A program made the translations under genes and the position numbers. Source: Psococerastis gibbosa (taxonomy: Eukaryota; Arthropoda; Insecta; Psocodea; Psocidae). From it: a stretch of DNA of 64,000 nucleotides. The notes under the pieces were generated by a model. The model searched no databases, was not told the DNA's origin, and saw nothing but the letters and a program-made list of their open reading frames with translations. The number at the start of each line of letters is the position of its first letter. The first letter of the stretch is position 1. Where the stretch lies: positions 2,982,910-3,046,909 of the forward strand of contig OZ020491.1 of NCBI GenBank assembly GCA_963971405.1. Direction: 5' to 3'. Shown in pieces: positions 48,398 through 60,183 of this stretch.

Positions 48398-51300
48398 ATG
48401 AGTTATCCATTTCAAGGGGTAAGTTTCTGAAAATTATGTTTCTTCCTTTCTTATCTTTACGAGGCAACTTTCGTTGACATTGAGCCGATCGAGATCACCC
48501 CAAAATAGATCGGTTTATATTTTTTATTTAAGATAATACTGTATATAATATTTTGTTCATTCGATTGGTGGAGGAATTTTCATACACAATATTTAAGTAA
48601 GGTGTTTTTCATTTTTGATATAATTTTCCATGAATTTGATAATTCGGTAAATTTCTGTTGCTTATCAGTTTCACTGAAAACTCCCGGTATCAAAACTAAA
48701 AAAAAAATCTTTGTAGTACAATGTATGGAATAGTCTTTAGCCAATACAACAGACCAAACTTAAATAAGTTAAGTATTAAATTAAATAAAAAGTGCAAAAA
48801 ACCAATTTTGAGGGGCTCCAGGGCCCAGGGGTGGCCAATGTCAACATGCTTTCTCATAATATCTAATATATTTATCCCGTCGATGAGGCCCTAGATTATG
48901 GAATAATAATAATGCCTTACTACTATTTATGACGATTTTTATTTATACTCATTTATAATATTTATTTAGGCTATGATTTAAACATGTGCACCGTATTAGG
49001 CTAGATTGTATATTTTTGAAACATGGTCCAAGTTCGGTAGTCTATTGGTAAAGGCTAATGGCAATAATCTAACAAAAGGTTAAATAAATAAATAATAAAT
49101 AAGGACTTTTCATGGTTTCTATTACTAAGCCAACGTAGCGGAGTTAGGGCCCTCTCTTACACTCAACTAGGAAGGCCCGGGACCGCCTGCTTTACATGCC
49201 CTCCGAAGCATGGCCAGAAAATGTAGCCAGTGTGAGACTCGAACCAACAACCTTTCGGGTGAAAGTCAGAGTCCGTACCACTATGCTACATGTCGTGACT
49301 TGGAATTGGACCTATCAGGACTAAACAATGAGTCCTTCTCCGGGCTGAGCCTGATGATGGGGATAGTACCCACTCCCGAAGCGTCGCCTCATTTCCCCGA
49401 CAACGGGCTCCGCCCTAATAGTTCGATGACTGTGAGGCCCCTGCCTCTAATGACTAGTAACACAGCATGCAATGCAAGTCCAACTATCCCTTTGCTAAAT
49501 AACCAGTTCGTCAGTATTAAATTCAGAAACACGGTGTCTACTAACAAAACTGGCTAATTACAAAATTGGTGAGGATAAATCATATAAAACAGAAATCCAT
49601 CAATTGAGGAAGCTGATAGGCCATCTGAAACCCATCAGTATGCCCCAAAATTTATCTAATTTTTTTCACATTGCAGGGTGCTAACAATCATCCCTATCCC
49701 CCAACAATGAACTACCCGACAGCTCCGCCCTTACACAACGCATCTGTCCCAGCCTACCCACCGCAACCTGGTCAGGCTGGTTATTACCCTTCTCCCTACC
49801 CTAATTCGGCACCTTATCCCCCTTCAACAGTTCCAGGCTCCTCTCCCTATCCTACCCTACCCTCTACCACGCCTATTTCTACTCCCTATCCTGCATCTAA
49901 TGCTGTCCCTTACCCTATAGGACAACCTAATCCCTATCCATCTTCTACGCCTTATCCTATAGGACCTTCTAATCCCTTACCATCTTATTCGCCGTACCCT
50001 CCCCCTGCTGGCCAATTACCCCACCCCTCTCAAGGTCACCCCGGTCACCCTCCCCACCATTCTTCAGGGATGTCGCATCACGGGGGATCTTTCCACCACC
50101 AACATGGATCACCTGCGCAACCTGCCTTTAATAAGGTAGGATAGCGTTTTTATTTATTTATTTTTAACCTTCGCGCTCCCAGTTTGTTTTAAGAGCAAAT
50201 CTGAGTACCCCGACTACGCGTTTTTTGTACAGTCGATTTCCACAAGAAATGTTGATCGTAGAGCCGTCAAAAATAGCCATTAAATTAGCAGAAATGCTCC
50301 TCTACATTTCGATACATGACACTAACACCATTTGGCCACAGTTCTTTAAGCCCTTCTTCGGGACTACCGCACCAATCGTATTTGGTACAAATAGAATTCA
50401 ATAATTGTGGTCAATGTTTGTTAGAAAGTGGTATAATATATCATATGTCGAAATGCGCTGAAAAATTTCTTCAACCTGTCCTGATATATTTTTGACAACT
50501 CTTTGATTGGTATTTCATGAGATATTTAATTTTTACCCTAATAAGACCCCCTACAATATTCCCTTAGTCTATTAATGTGCATCGACTCCTTGGATGTTTT
50601 TATTTTTATTAATATTTTTTAAATTCTTTTTTGGTTCCTGTGGCTTGTTGTATGTTCGACTTCATGCATCTCTATAATTTTTATTTTTATTTTATATTTT
50701 TGTTTGGTAGCACATGAAGACAAATAAATGCAGCACCAATTTTCGTAATAAAATATATACTGTTTCTTGAAGCCCATGTTGTCCGTTAGTTGCGTTTTGA
50801 AGTCTTGTTTCAACCATTGCAATTAATAGGAAGCCAGCAGGTAGGCAATTTAGGGTCTAACTGCTCGGGTAGCTTATAAACGAGGGCGGATTGAAAGGTT
50901 CTAATAATCGGATATACAGCATATATGAGCATAAGGAAGTTCAACTGCAGTGCCGATGCCAAGAAAAAAAATTCGCGGCAAGCACCTAATAGATGTCTAA
51001 GGTGCCCATTCCATTGACCGGCTAGGGCTATTTCCAACAACGGTGACGTGGTAGCAGACATTCAAGACTTAGGTGGCGTTTCCATCGACCTCGCATTGCA
51101 GAATTGACGGAAATGTTTATTTTCCTCTATGCCATAGTTAAAATTGATCAATGATCATACAATAAAATCACAAACAAACAAACTAAAATTAAAAAATGGC
51201 TTCATGGGATATGTTAATTACAAACATTTTAATAGATTTCTATAAAAAGAAAAACAAACATATCCGTCAATGTCATTTGCATTCTGCAATGCGAGGTCTG

Positions 51301-54300
51301 TGTAAACGTTACCTAAGTCTTCAATGTCTGCTACCACGTCACCGTTTTTGGAAATAGCCCTAACCGGTCAATGGAATGGGCGCCTTAGTGTGACTTTGTA
51401 GTTATGGACCCCTCTTGTCTGTCTTTTGGCGTCAGCATGTTTCGCTCATTTAGTTCTGACGCCTCGGTCGTTGGTATAACAGGCCCGGTGATTTATGCAT
51501 AACTCGTTTTCAGTTCTTAACAGTTTCAGCAAGCCGGAGCACCTTCATATTTCCATTGCAAAAGCCTTTCGATCCCTCAGCTGCCCATTTCTGGTTCAAA
51601 AACTGACAACCTCCTTTCTGCAGCCTCAGCATGCTGCACTACTTTTTTATATTCTTGAGAAAAGTGAGCTGCATTATTTTTTCTGTTACAGGGCAGCCCA
51701 ACTGTGAAGCCAGCGCATCCGTTCAATCCTCAGGCGGATGCCGAAGTTTTGCGTAAGGCAATGAAAGGGTTCGGGACCGATGAGGCAGCCATCATTGCGG
51801 TGCTGAGCAAAAGAACTAATGCGCAAAGGCTGGAAATTTCTGCGCAGTTTAAAACTTTGTACGGCAAGGTGTGTGACTTTTTACTAGACAGTTAAGGTCT
51901 ACCGATTTTTTTTAAATTTATGTTTTTGTGAACGCCGAGTAGTAGTTTTTATTTCAAATGCCAAGACTTTCGGTTCGACCATCTCTTGATAAGTATCTGT
52001 GAGGATTAATATAGGATTCTACCAATGCATGGCGGTGACTTGCAATATTCCTTACCGAGTCTGTTCAAGTGTCGATGAGAACCACCCTTATTGTGTATTG
52101 TTAGCAGTATCGCCAATAGCATTTATGTTCTATGTAGGAGAGATTCCAAGTCAATATTTTTTTATGACCTTCGACCAATCAGAGCTTCGACCACCGTCTT
52201 CTTTCAACCAATCAAAGAAGGCCTTGCAATAGTTGAGCTATAAAAATGTCTAAATCACTTAGACTCTTTTGACTCTTTTCTATTTCAACGATAGAGGCTT
52301 CCATATTTTTTTTCGGGATTTAAGAGTTTTGCCAGTCGGTAGAGGATATTTTCCCAATAATAATAATAATAATAATACCCAATAATACCCACAACTCATT
52401 TTCGATTTTTTTGGAGTTAAGTGGTTTGCTAATTAGGGTATCGATATGCAGTCTTATCATCAATATTGTGTTATCTGTTTGAAAGGTTCTCTAGGCTACC
52501 TTTTGTATCAGTTTTATTTTATCAGCTACGTGGAGCAGTAGGTTCTTCCACGATACTTTATATGCTATGCCCGCTATCTCGTTAGATAATCACGGTAGAC
52601 AACGGTTTGACACCATCAGGGTAAAGCAAGGGGACGTAGGGTATCGACCCTCTGAATTGGCCACTCTTGTGTAGGAAAATGCTTGTGTCCAACCAATCAG
52701 AATATATTTATTTCATGACTATCTTCAAAAACGCCTTGACTGTGTTGGTGTAGCAGCGGAACCTTTTTGGCCTCTCTGCGATACCCGGCCAAGAATGGAC
52801 TAAAACACTTTAAGACGTGCCCTGCTCAAATCAATAGCAATCGTTCACTAGTTATATGTTGAATTGGGTCGCATGAAGCTGATGTTGGAAGCACAATGCT
52901 ATGGCGTAAAGAAAATATTTCTATGGATTTTTATATAAAAGAGGTTGATTAAACTCCTGACTGATTTGAGGCTATGTCCAATGGATTTAATTTATGATAA
53001 AATCCAATCGTAAAGCCAGTTGATAACAGCAGGTGCGCAAGGAAATGGCAAGAGGAATAAATAGAAGGAATACAAGGAAAGGATGCAGAAGCTAACTTGA
53101 GAACGATCTCAGGTAGTAGGACTGGTACCCGGTACCTGGTACTTCCACCTGGAAGTGTTGAATGATCGGAAGGGAAAAGAGAATGTAATTAAATGAAATA
53201 ATTACTTTTTGTTGTATTACTAAAACTAATGTGTAGAGTGGTAAAATTAAATGACTGCATAATTTCCACAAAAATATATATAATTAAAAATTAGTTACAG
53301 CTGTTTCGGTGTTACACCATCATCAGACTAGTTTAGGTTAGAAGGTTAGTTATTAAAGCTAACATAGCGGAGTTAGGGCTATAAACTGTCCTATGGGCCC
53401 ACACCGTGGCCTGGGACCGTGTCCAACCATACTACTACTAGGGCTTCATGAGTAGAGGAAGAAGAACGCAAGAATCCACAGTAAATACTTTAATACTGAC
53501 CGGTTTCGGATAAAATCCATCATCAGACTAACAACACATCAAAAAACGCCAGCTTATATACTACGGGATGGGAGTGGGAGGTGGAGGCGGGGGTCGAGTA
53601 CATAAATTCTTCTTCCTCTACTCATGATGTTCTCCAAGTTCCACGAAGTCACCAAGGACTACTAGGGCTATAAAGCTCTTTCTTTTAGTCCACTAGGAAG
53701 ACCCGGGACCACCTGCTTTACATACCATTCAAAGCCTAGCCAGAAAATATAGCAAGCGAGGGACTTGAACCAAAAACCTTTCGGGTCTGAGTCCTTACCG
53801 CTTTTCTGAGTGGAAGAGGCTCACACCTGACCCCTTATTGACGATGATAATAACAATCAAAGAACTCAGGAAATGATAGGTTCAGAAACGAAAAGCTTTT
53901 TGTAGGGCATTTAGAGTAGTGGCACGAACTCCGACTTTCACTTGAACGGTTATCGATTCGAATACCACACTCGCTATATGCTTCGGAAGACATGTAAAAC
54001 AGGCTGTCCCGGGCTTTCCTAGTCGAATGCAAGGAAGGGCTTTATAGTTCTAACTGCGCTAGGTTGGCTTAGTTATGTAAAAAAAGTAACTATTTATTTG
54101 ATGCGCCAACGGCCTTACCATGTTGAATCCATTAGAACAAAGCATGTTTCAAACTGTGGCAAACTTGGTAGTGTGCACAGCGTTGGCAGGGGAACATGGT
54201 GGGACAGGATAACGCGCTGAGGCTAAACAAGTCAGTCTACGTGCGTGTAGATTCCCTGGTCACCTCCGATTCAATCGTGTGGCTTTACCATGTTCCCCAA

Positions 54301-57300
54301 GTGGTTCGGAATCCACTAAAATCAGGAGGTCCACCCTGTCAGTCATCTGCCCTTTCCCCGAGGTGAAAGAGTCTGCCCTTAGGGTGCCTCAAGCTAACAA
54401 ATAGACTCACTCCCCCCGCCAGGCTGACAGGGCTGCTTAAAGCAAAAATGCTGAAAGCCGGCGTTAGAAACCACTTTTATTTGATGATGATGGTGACGAT
54501 AATGACATTGGTTTCTTATTATTCTTTCAGGACCTTATTAAAGACTTGAAGAGCGAATTAGGTGGCAAATTAGAGCAACTTATTTTGGCGATGATGACAC
54601 CAATTCACGAGTATTACGCGCAAGAAGTTAGACACGCCATCAGCGGGTTGGGGACAAAGGAGAGTACCATCATAGAGGTCCTCTGCACCCTTAGTAATGC
54701 GGAGTTATACGCTGTAAAGACTACCTATGAGAAATGTAAGTAACGTTATATTATATTATTATTATATTATAAGCAAATCATAGTACCCACTACGGGTTTT
54801 AGGATGATTCATCTACCTATTGAGACGGCGACCAATGTTCGACTTCCGGAACATTTCTTCACAACTTTTCATTTCATGACCCCCTGAGCCTAAAACCACC
54901 CTCCGTTCAAAATGTTATATATATATATTTTAGGAAACACTCTAACTTCCGTAAATATTATCCGATTTTGATGAAACTTGGCACAAAAATTGATCATACA
55001 AGTGTCTTAATCGAGTTCATAAACCAGCTAGATCCACTATTTAGTTACAAGATGACGGCCGATTAAAACCTTATATAATTCATACCTCAGTCAATATTGG
55101 TCGCAGAGGAATGAAATAACATCTGATCGAAAGCCCGTCTTATTATCTACGATAATGGTAATGCACACTTTTTACGACAAATCAACCATTTCAAGATGGC
55201 GTCCAGTCAAAGTGAAAATAATTTGATATGTAAAAGTTCATAGTCGTCATTGTGGTTCCCTACACCTGATCGGCCAGAGCCGAAAGGAATTTTTTTATTT
55301 TACTTTGTCCACTTTTCCAAGGCTGTTCGCCCCATCTAACATGGTCCCACAGGTGCAGCTGGCGATTTCTTTCTTCTCTCACCTGCCTTTTTAGCAGTTC
55401 CAGCCTTTTTCGGTGTTGCCAGGACCATGGCAGATGGTACAGTTTTCCCCCGGTTGACTGTAAGCCTTTGCCCGTTATGCTACTGAATCGCCTACAACTG
55501 ACACATTCTGTTCATTTTCCAGTATACAAAAAGCCTATGGAGTCGGATCTAAGGGGCGATACTTCAGGGGCTTTCAAGCGACTCTTAACCTCACTTTCTC
55601 AGTGTAAACGTGATGAAAGTAACGTTGTCGACCCTGCTGCAGCGGAAGCTGACGCCAAGGCTCTACACCTAGCTGGTAAGCACTATCAACCCGACAAATA
55701 TTATTATATATCACTGTATCACAGCAAATTTAACAGTAAATAGTGGCCTAACATAAGCTAAGTATTGCCGATAGAGGGGAAACGAAATTTCAACGGAAAT
55801 GTGACCTATTTGTTGGATTGCAAACATAAAAAAGAAAATATTGTGAAATGATAAACAAATGAACAATTCAGCAGAATCAGAAGTTCTGCGCAATCGACCT
55901 GGGGTTAGAATTGATGACATGCCTGAATTAAGGGGGCATTCTTAATAATCTTCATTGTCTGTATTTGGCTTATGGCGAAAACCACCCTCGTATGCTGGGT
56001 CACAACTGTGGAATCGTTGATTGACTGAGCTGCGGATGGCCATGGTGCTAGCCTGTTAAAAGTAGAGTTCTATATTTGAGATATGGAATATTCACTCCCG
56101 CCAAAAATGTCTGAGGCAACCTGCCACTAGCTCCTGAAATCCAAAAATTAATTGTGGTGGGAAGTGAATGTTATAACCGAAATTAGATGATATCGAAAAA
56201 ACTGGACTGTCTAGCAATACGAATCTTGTTAATAAGGGAACATAAGTAGAAGATTTAGAGGGACTGTACTTGTCGGGGCTTGTGGTCCAGCGGTTAAGAC
56301 GACGCCCGGCTCCCGCCAAGTCCAGTTTTTTTCTACATCTTCTAATTTCGGTTGCAACTAGAGCAGCCAACTTGAAATGGGTAGGGTACGGAAATGGACC
56401 CCACCTCAATTCAGGATGTTGTGGTTTGCAACACACCTAGCAGTTGCGTTTTTTATACCTGTGAAAGTAATGTGGCCACTAGGATGGGTAGAACCTGGCT
56501 CTTCGAAAAAAATTTCCTTTAATGCCGGGTCTCGAACCTCGACCTATCGATCAGTTCTTCATCAACTGGACTGCGCTGGGGGCCACCTATAGATATCTAG
56601 TCTTGAATTTAGGCTCGCAATTCTCTATAGAACTACAATTTGGCTTGCAGGTGAGAAAAAGATGGGAACTGATGAGTCCACGTTCAATGCCATTCTGTGT
56701 TCACGGAACTACGCACAACTGAATGCCATCTTTAGTGCATACCAGCGACTAACTGGCCACGGTTTTGAGAAGGCGGTGAAGGGCGAGTTTTCCGGGGACA
56801 TTGAAGATGGACTTCTAGCTATTGGTAAGATTTTAGGACCTTAAGCACTGTAAAGAAATATGGGAGAATCTTGCTACCTTAGGCAGGGTTTCCACCGACC
56901 TCTCATTGCAGAATGCAAATGACATTGACGGAAATTTGAATTTTTCTTTTTATAGAAATTTATTAAAATGTTTGTTCTTAACATATCCCATGACGCCATT
57001 TTTTAATTTTAGTTTGTTTGTTTGTGATTTCACTCTATGATCATTGATCAATTTCAACTATGGCATAGAGTAAAATAAAAATTTCCGTCAATGTCATTTT
57101 TCATTCTGCAATGAGAGGTCGGTGGAAACCCCGCCTTTATTAATGATATCTGCTACCACGTCAACGTATGTGCATTCTGCAATGAGAGGTCGGTGGAAAC
57201 CCCGCCTTAGGTAGGGATTATCATGAAATGGACCTTGCTACCACTATAAAATAACGTACACATGCATTCAGATTAATATATTATTGGTATATAGTGAATG

Positions 57301-59768
57301 AGGAACGGTCATAACCATCCATGGCGAATAAATTATTAAATATATTTAGGGTATTTGCGGCTATTTTCCCTATCCTAAAGCATAAGTTTGATCAATGGAA
57401 CAATTATTGCATTGTCCAATTTCGGTAATCGAACGTACCCAAGGCCGTACTCAGGAATTTTGAAACGGAGTTTCAGTCCACAGCACAACATTATAGTAAA
57501 ATTATAGGCTATGTATTCAATTTTACGCAATTTTTTAACAGTAAGGTTTAGATTTTACCAACGAAGATTCGTATGACTGCATGTCCTCCCAGTTGAAATT
57601 ATTTGCTTAGAAAAACCATGAAACGGTGGGATTTTACAAATTTTTACGCAGTTTAGGTTTGACAGACCAATTTCGTATATACATAACTGCAAACGGTGTG
57701 TTCAATTATACGCAATTTGATAGCAGTATGGACATGGTTTAGATTTTACCAACGAAGATCATATAACGCAAACAGAGGTTGACTTGAACTTGAATAGACT
57801 CCATCAGATCTCCACTCATAATGGATTCCATCTAATTATTTCATTTATTTTCAGTGGAGTGTGTACAGAACAGACAAGGTTATCTGGCCAAATGTCTGCA
57901 CAAGAGTATGTCCGGCGCGGGAACCAATGATCGAGCTTTAATTCGACTTATCGTAACTCGAAGCGAAATCGATCTCGAGGAAATTAAGAAACAATTTGCT
58001 GCCAAATATGGAAAAACCTTGGAGTCCTTTATAAAGGTAGGTTCATGAAATTGTGTTTGGGTGTATTTGAGTTCTATGCAGGAGATTACTTGATTAGGTC
58101 GGGCTCAGGACTCTTACAATGTGCCAATGGTAAACATTAGAGTTCTATATACGGTACTGTAGGATGGGACCATGGACATATAAACATATGGACTCGTAAC
58201 TGCCTACCAGTCGACAGAATTCCCACGACCATTTGCATATTTTCTAAAATTAAAATTTTCTTCATTATTTCTTATGTACTTTATTAAATTTTGCTTTTTT
58301 ATAACAAATGATGACTTTAAGTATTAACCTGGTATAAATCTTGCTTAAAATTACTATCATTTAAATCTTTAAAAATTATTTTTTAAAAATGAAATCTAAA
58401 ACGGGAAAGGCTATGTAAACATTTTTTAAACAGTATTTTTAAAATGATTTAAAAATTATTAAAAATATTTTTAAAAAAATGAGATCTGTACCGGGAGAGG
58501 CTAAGAAAATATGCAAAGAAGGTATCAATGCAAATGGCTGCTTGAATCCTGAATCTAAAAAATTCTCATCTATGTTTAGCTTACAATAATAGTTCCAAGT
58601 TACGCATCCAGTTTATATAAAACATCCTTGGATGGGACACTCGAGCCCGCTAAAAATGCTTTTTGAATCCTGTGGCCACTTGCTTTGTCTTATCAATGAC
58701 TAGGCATAGGAGACGTGGCGGGTGGCGCCAATAATTTAAATTTTTTTTTTGGCGGGAATTGAATCCCCCATCCCTCCTCCATAGGACTCTCGTAACAATT
58801 TCTGCTATTCCATCAGTCAATAATCCGTCATTTGTGCATCAATAATAAAATTGATGAGATGTTTGTTTTAAGGAGACTATTATGTAGATACCTAACTTAT
58901 CTATTATAAATTAAGTTATAATATGGTAGAGACTTGTTATTGACAGATGTAATAGCCGCCTAATTCAACTGATGTTTATGACGGCTCTACGATTGATATT
59001 ACCTGTGAAAATCGACTTTACAAAAAAGCGTAGGGGGTTACTCCAGTTTAGGCCTGCGGACTGGTAGCTGATACTTGTTCAGACCACTGCTCTAATTGGG
59101 AGTTTTTGGTTGGGAAATTGTCTTTTTCCCCTATCGCTGAATAGTAAAGGCAACGAACGCTCAAAAAAAGGCGTAGAGAGGATTGTTTGGAACACATTTT
59201 TTGACTTCATTACTTTGTTTAGACTAGTTAGGAGATGAACATATCAAATCCGTAGCCCTTGAGCTGGCGGGGAGGGGGCTTTGAAGGTACCGTTTTTTGG
59301 TTTTTCGCTTATATCTCGGAAACTACGCGCCCTAGCAATATTCCTGACTATGCCAAATGAAGTTGATTACATTTGCTACAAGTCATATGGTGTGAAGTTT
59401 TTCGATATCTTACGTAGTTTTCTAGATATCCGCTCGGTAAATTCAGTAATTTTGGTAAAAAATATTTTTTCCTAACATTTTTTAACTCTTCAACAATCCA
59501 ACCAAAAAATAAATGCAGGCTGTAGAACATTAAATTCCCTTCAATAATTTATATTACTTTACTGTTTGATATTGCATCTTCGTTGAAGAGTTATTTAGTC
59601 AAAAACATAAAAAAATGCTAGGAAAAAAATTCGATCTTCCCTTTCTTTGCCCAGTTCTCTGAAGAAAAAAAAACACCAATCCAGTGCGTTCTCGACTAGA
59701 ATTCTTATTCTTTTCAGGGTGATACGTCTGGGGACTACAGAAAACTTTTAATTGCTCTCCAGGAATGA
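48398..59768 (+). CDS. AnxB11: Annexin with tyrosine/proline-rich N-terminus (B11-like)
   Basis: Eight exons in phase with GT-AG borders: 48398-48418, 49677-50135, 51692-51868, 54531-54735, 55523-55675, 56651-56824, 57855-58036, 59718-59768 (stop TGA); 473 aa. Residues 1-160 are a PYP-rich tail starting [16 protein letters not shown], like annexin A7/A11 and insect B11. Four annexin repeats follow, each with a type II calcium loop and its distant acidic residue: GFGTDE/SELGG, GLGTKE/RGDTSG, KKMGTDE/FSGD and GAGTND/GDTSG. Annexins bind acidic membrane phospholipids in a calcium-dependent way in the cytosol; long-tailed ones also recruit partners. All parts look intact. The B11 assignment rests on the tail and could be another long-tailed insect annexin. 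A poly(A) signal AATAAA lies at 59966. Confidence 0.96.
49083..49297 (-). mobile_element. tRNA-derived SINE in annexin intron
   Basis: Full-length copy of the 2701-2913 family: tail AATAAATAAATAATAAAT at left, body CTTTACATGCCCTCCGAAG, and on minus the B box GGTTCGAGTC (49243-49234) and the head ending near 49297. Confidence 0.75.
49320..49515 (+). repeat. Repeat arm carrying a hammerhead-like motif
   Basis: Related to the right arm of 994-1518 (GACAACGGGCTCCGCCCTAA, TAGTTCGATGACT, CAAGTCCAACTA-CCCTTTG). Single copy, not inverted here. Confidence 0.6.
49351..49385 (+). ncRNA. Hammerhead-like motif (GGGAGT family)
   Basis: CTGATGA (49351-49357), stem II GGGGAT...ACTCCC with one mismatch, GAA, then GCGTC. 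The base after GAA is G, which could still pair with the T of GTC as G.U. GTC supplies a cleavage triplet. Core bases are intact. Confidence 0.55.
50136..51000. other. Annexin intron 2, left part
   Basis: No recognised feature; AT-rich, with a T-rich patch at 50600-50710. Confidence 0.35.
51001..51384. mobile_element. Long-palindrome MITE, copy 3
   Basis: Ends GGTGCCCATTCCATTGACCG and CGGTCAATGGAATGGGCGCC, flanks TAA and TTA. Carries GTGGTAGCAGACATTCAAGA and its mirror. Nearly the same as 62198-62582. Confidence 0.8.
51869..53229. other. Annexin intron 3, left part
   Basis: No recognised coding or repeat ends. Contains an AAT microsatellite (about 52358-52376). Confidence 0.35.
53230..53345 (-). 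repeat. Repeat carrying the ACAGCTGT hammerhead-like motif
   Basis: Matches 32040-32125: the flank TTCCACAAAA, an AT-rich spacer, then the motif and AGACT. In both places a short AT-rich spacer separates the motif from the conserved flank. Confidence 0.6.
53294..53326 (-). ncRNA. Hammerhead-ribozyme-like motif (ACAGCTGT family), intact core
   Basis: Minus strand: CTGATGA (53326-53320), stem II GGTGT-AA-CACC, GAAACAGCTGTAAC (53307-53294). All invariant bases are present; ACAGCTGT is an 8-base palindrome in the stem III position, followed by A as the cleavage base. Close relative of 32071-32102, whose core is damaged. Confidence 0.65.
53346..53430 (-). mobile_element. SINE body fragment
   Basis: CTAACATAGCGGAGTTAGGG and CTATAAACTGTCCTATGGGC match the body of the 2701-2913 SINE; both ends are missing. 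Confidence 0.5.
53440..53645 (-). repeat. Repeat carrying the ACCGGT hammerhead-like motif
   Basis: Flanked by CATGAGTAGAGGAAGAAGAA (about 53449) and its near complement TTCTTCTTCCTCTACTCATG (53607-53626), so this is an inverted-end element of about 180 bp. A GGGAGGTGGAGGCGG stretch lies at 53575-53590, as in the foldback at 3282. Confidence 0.6.
53498..53526 (-). ncRNA. Hammerhead-ribozyme-like motif (ACCGGT family), intact core
   Basis: Minus strand: CTGATGA (53526-53520), stem II GGAT-TTT-ATCC, GAAACCGGTC (53507-53498). Compared with 3646 the stem II bases differ (GGTA/TACC against GGAT/ATCC) but still pair, which is covariation. ACCGGT is palindromic and GTC follows. Confidence 0.7.
53660..54085. 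mobile_element. Two SINE copies, tail to tail or head to head
   Basis: 53660-53805 is a minus copy (body CCACCTGCTTTACATACCAT, B box on minus GGTTCAAGTCCC). 53893-54085 is a plus copy (head AGAGTAGTGGCACGAACTCC, B box TCGATTCGAATACC, body ending GGCTTAGTTATG). Heads face each other. Confidence 0.65.
54140..54457. repeat. Dispersed repeat, copy 2 (of 14803-15126)
   Basis: Same orientation as the first copy and co-linear across about 320 bases. Lies just upstream of annexin exon 4. Confidence 0.65.
54736..55522. other. Annexin intron 4, nothing recognised
   Basis: No clear repeat ends or ORF. A patch with TTCCTTTCAAGATGGC-like and TTTTGATGAAACTTGGC text (54970-55200) resembles the GATGAAATTTGGCATG repeat at 60310 and 63060. 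Confidence 0.35.
55676..56394. other. Annexin intron 5, left part
   Basis: Includes a possible SINE head at 56283-56330 (GTGGTCCAGCGGTTAAGACG, an A-box-like string). Otherwise nothing recognised. Confidence 0.35.
56395..56592 (-). mobile_element. Probable tRNA-derived SINE, second family
   Basis: On the minus strand a head begins GTGGCCCCCAGCGCAGTCCA at 56592, with a B-box-like GAGGTTCGAGACCC near 56541-56528. It has no clear tail, and no second full copy is seen. Confidence 0.5.
56882..57206. mobile_element. Long-palindrome MITE, copy with duplicated right end
   Basis: TTA at 56879-56881 and 57207-57209. Left end GGCAGGGTTTCCACCGACCT. The right end CTGCAATGAGAGGTCGGTGG-AAACCCCGCC occurs twice (57108-57136 and 57177-57206), the outer copy separated by a TCTGCTACCACGTCAACG remnant. 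Confidence 0.75.
57210..57854. other. Annexin intron 6, right part
   Basis: No recognised feature. Contains a partly repeated text (AGATTTTACCAACGAAGAT at about 57552 and 57741), suggesting a local duplication. Confidence 0.35.
58037..58799. other. Annexin intron 7, left part
   Basis: No ORF. Two related blocks (GAAATCTAAAACGGGAAAGG at about 58391 and GAGATCTGTACCGGGAGAGG at about 58481) suggest a short duplication. Confidence 0.35.
58800..58960. mobile_element. MITE (GGCGGCTATT subfamily)
   Basis: Left end eroded (TGCTATTCCATCAG), right end AATAGCCGCC followed by TAA. Contains TTTAAGGAGACTATTATGTA and CTATTATAAATTAAGTTATA, giving the uninterrupted reference for the split copies at 32740-34455 and 37510-38028. 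Confidence 0.7.
58961..59717. other. Annexin intron 7, right part
   Basis: Nothing recognised up to the acceptor TCTTTTCAG before the last coding exon. Confidence 0.3.
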
Positions 59769-60183
59769 AAACTACACAACACATTTATTTATTATTATTA
59801 TTTTTTATTTTATTATTTATTTATTAATCAAGAAAAAACGCAATACAATTCATAGATGTCCAAGGGCCACACTAAGTGCACCCTGTGAAGGGGACTTGCG
59901 TCGTGGCCCTGACATGACATTCGATCTTTTTGATGCATATTTTTTCGCTTAGAAAATTCTTTGAAAATAAATTTTATGTAAATGAATGTTGCTTTTTGTA
60001 ATACAAAAAGATTGATATGTTTGCATAATTTAGCATAATCAAGGTAAGTCTCTCTAGACCGAAGAAGGTAAAGGCCGAATATACTGCAAACAAGGGGTTG
60101 AGTGGCTGTTATTATTGCTTTCCAATTTATACGTAGTATAAGGAAAGCTTTGTTACGGTCGAAATTTTCGATTCCGAGATTTC
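59769..60183 (+). other. Annexin 3' UTR and downstream
   Basis: A T/A-rich UTR with an ATT/TTTAT run (59782-59828) and a poly(A) signal AATAAA at 59966-59971. The transcript end is probably near 59990. Confidence 0.45.

Noticed and set aside
53893-53960. tRNA-like sequence in annexin intron
   Set aside because: Matches the SINE head seen in several copies; not a tRNA gene.
59281-59530. Overlapping ORFs in annexin intron 7
   Set aside because: Random frames in AT-rich intron; no domain and no splice continuity with annexin.
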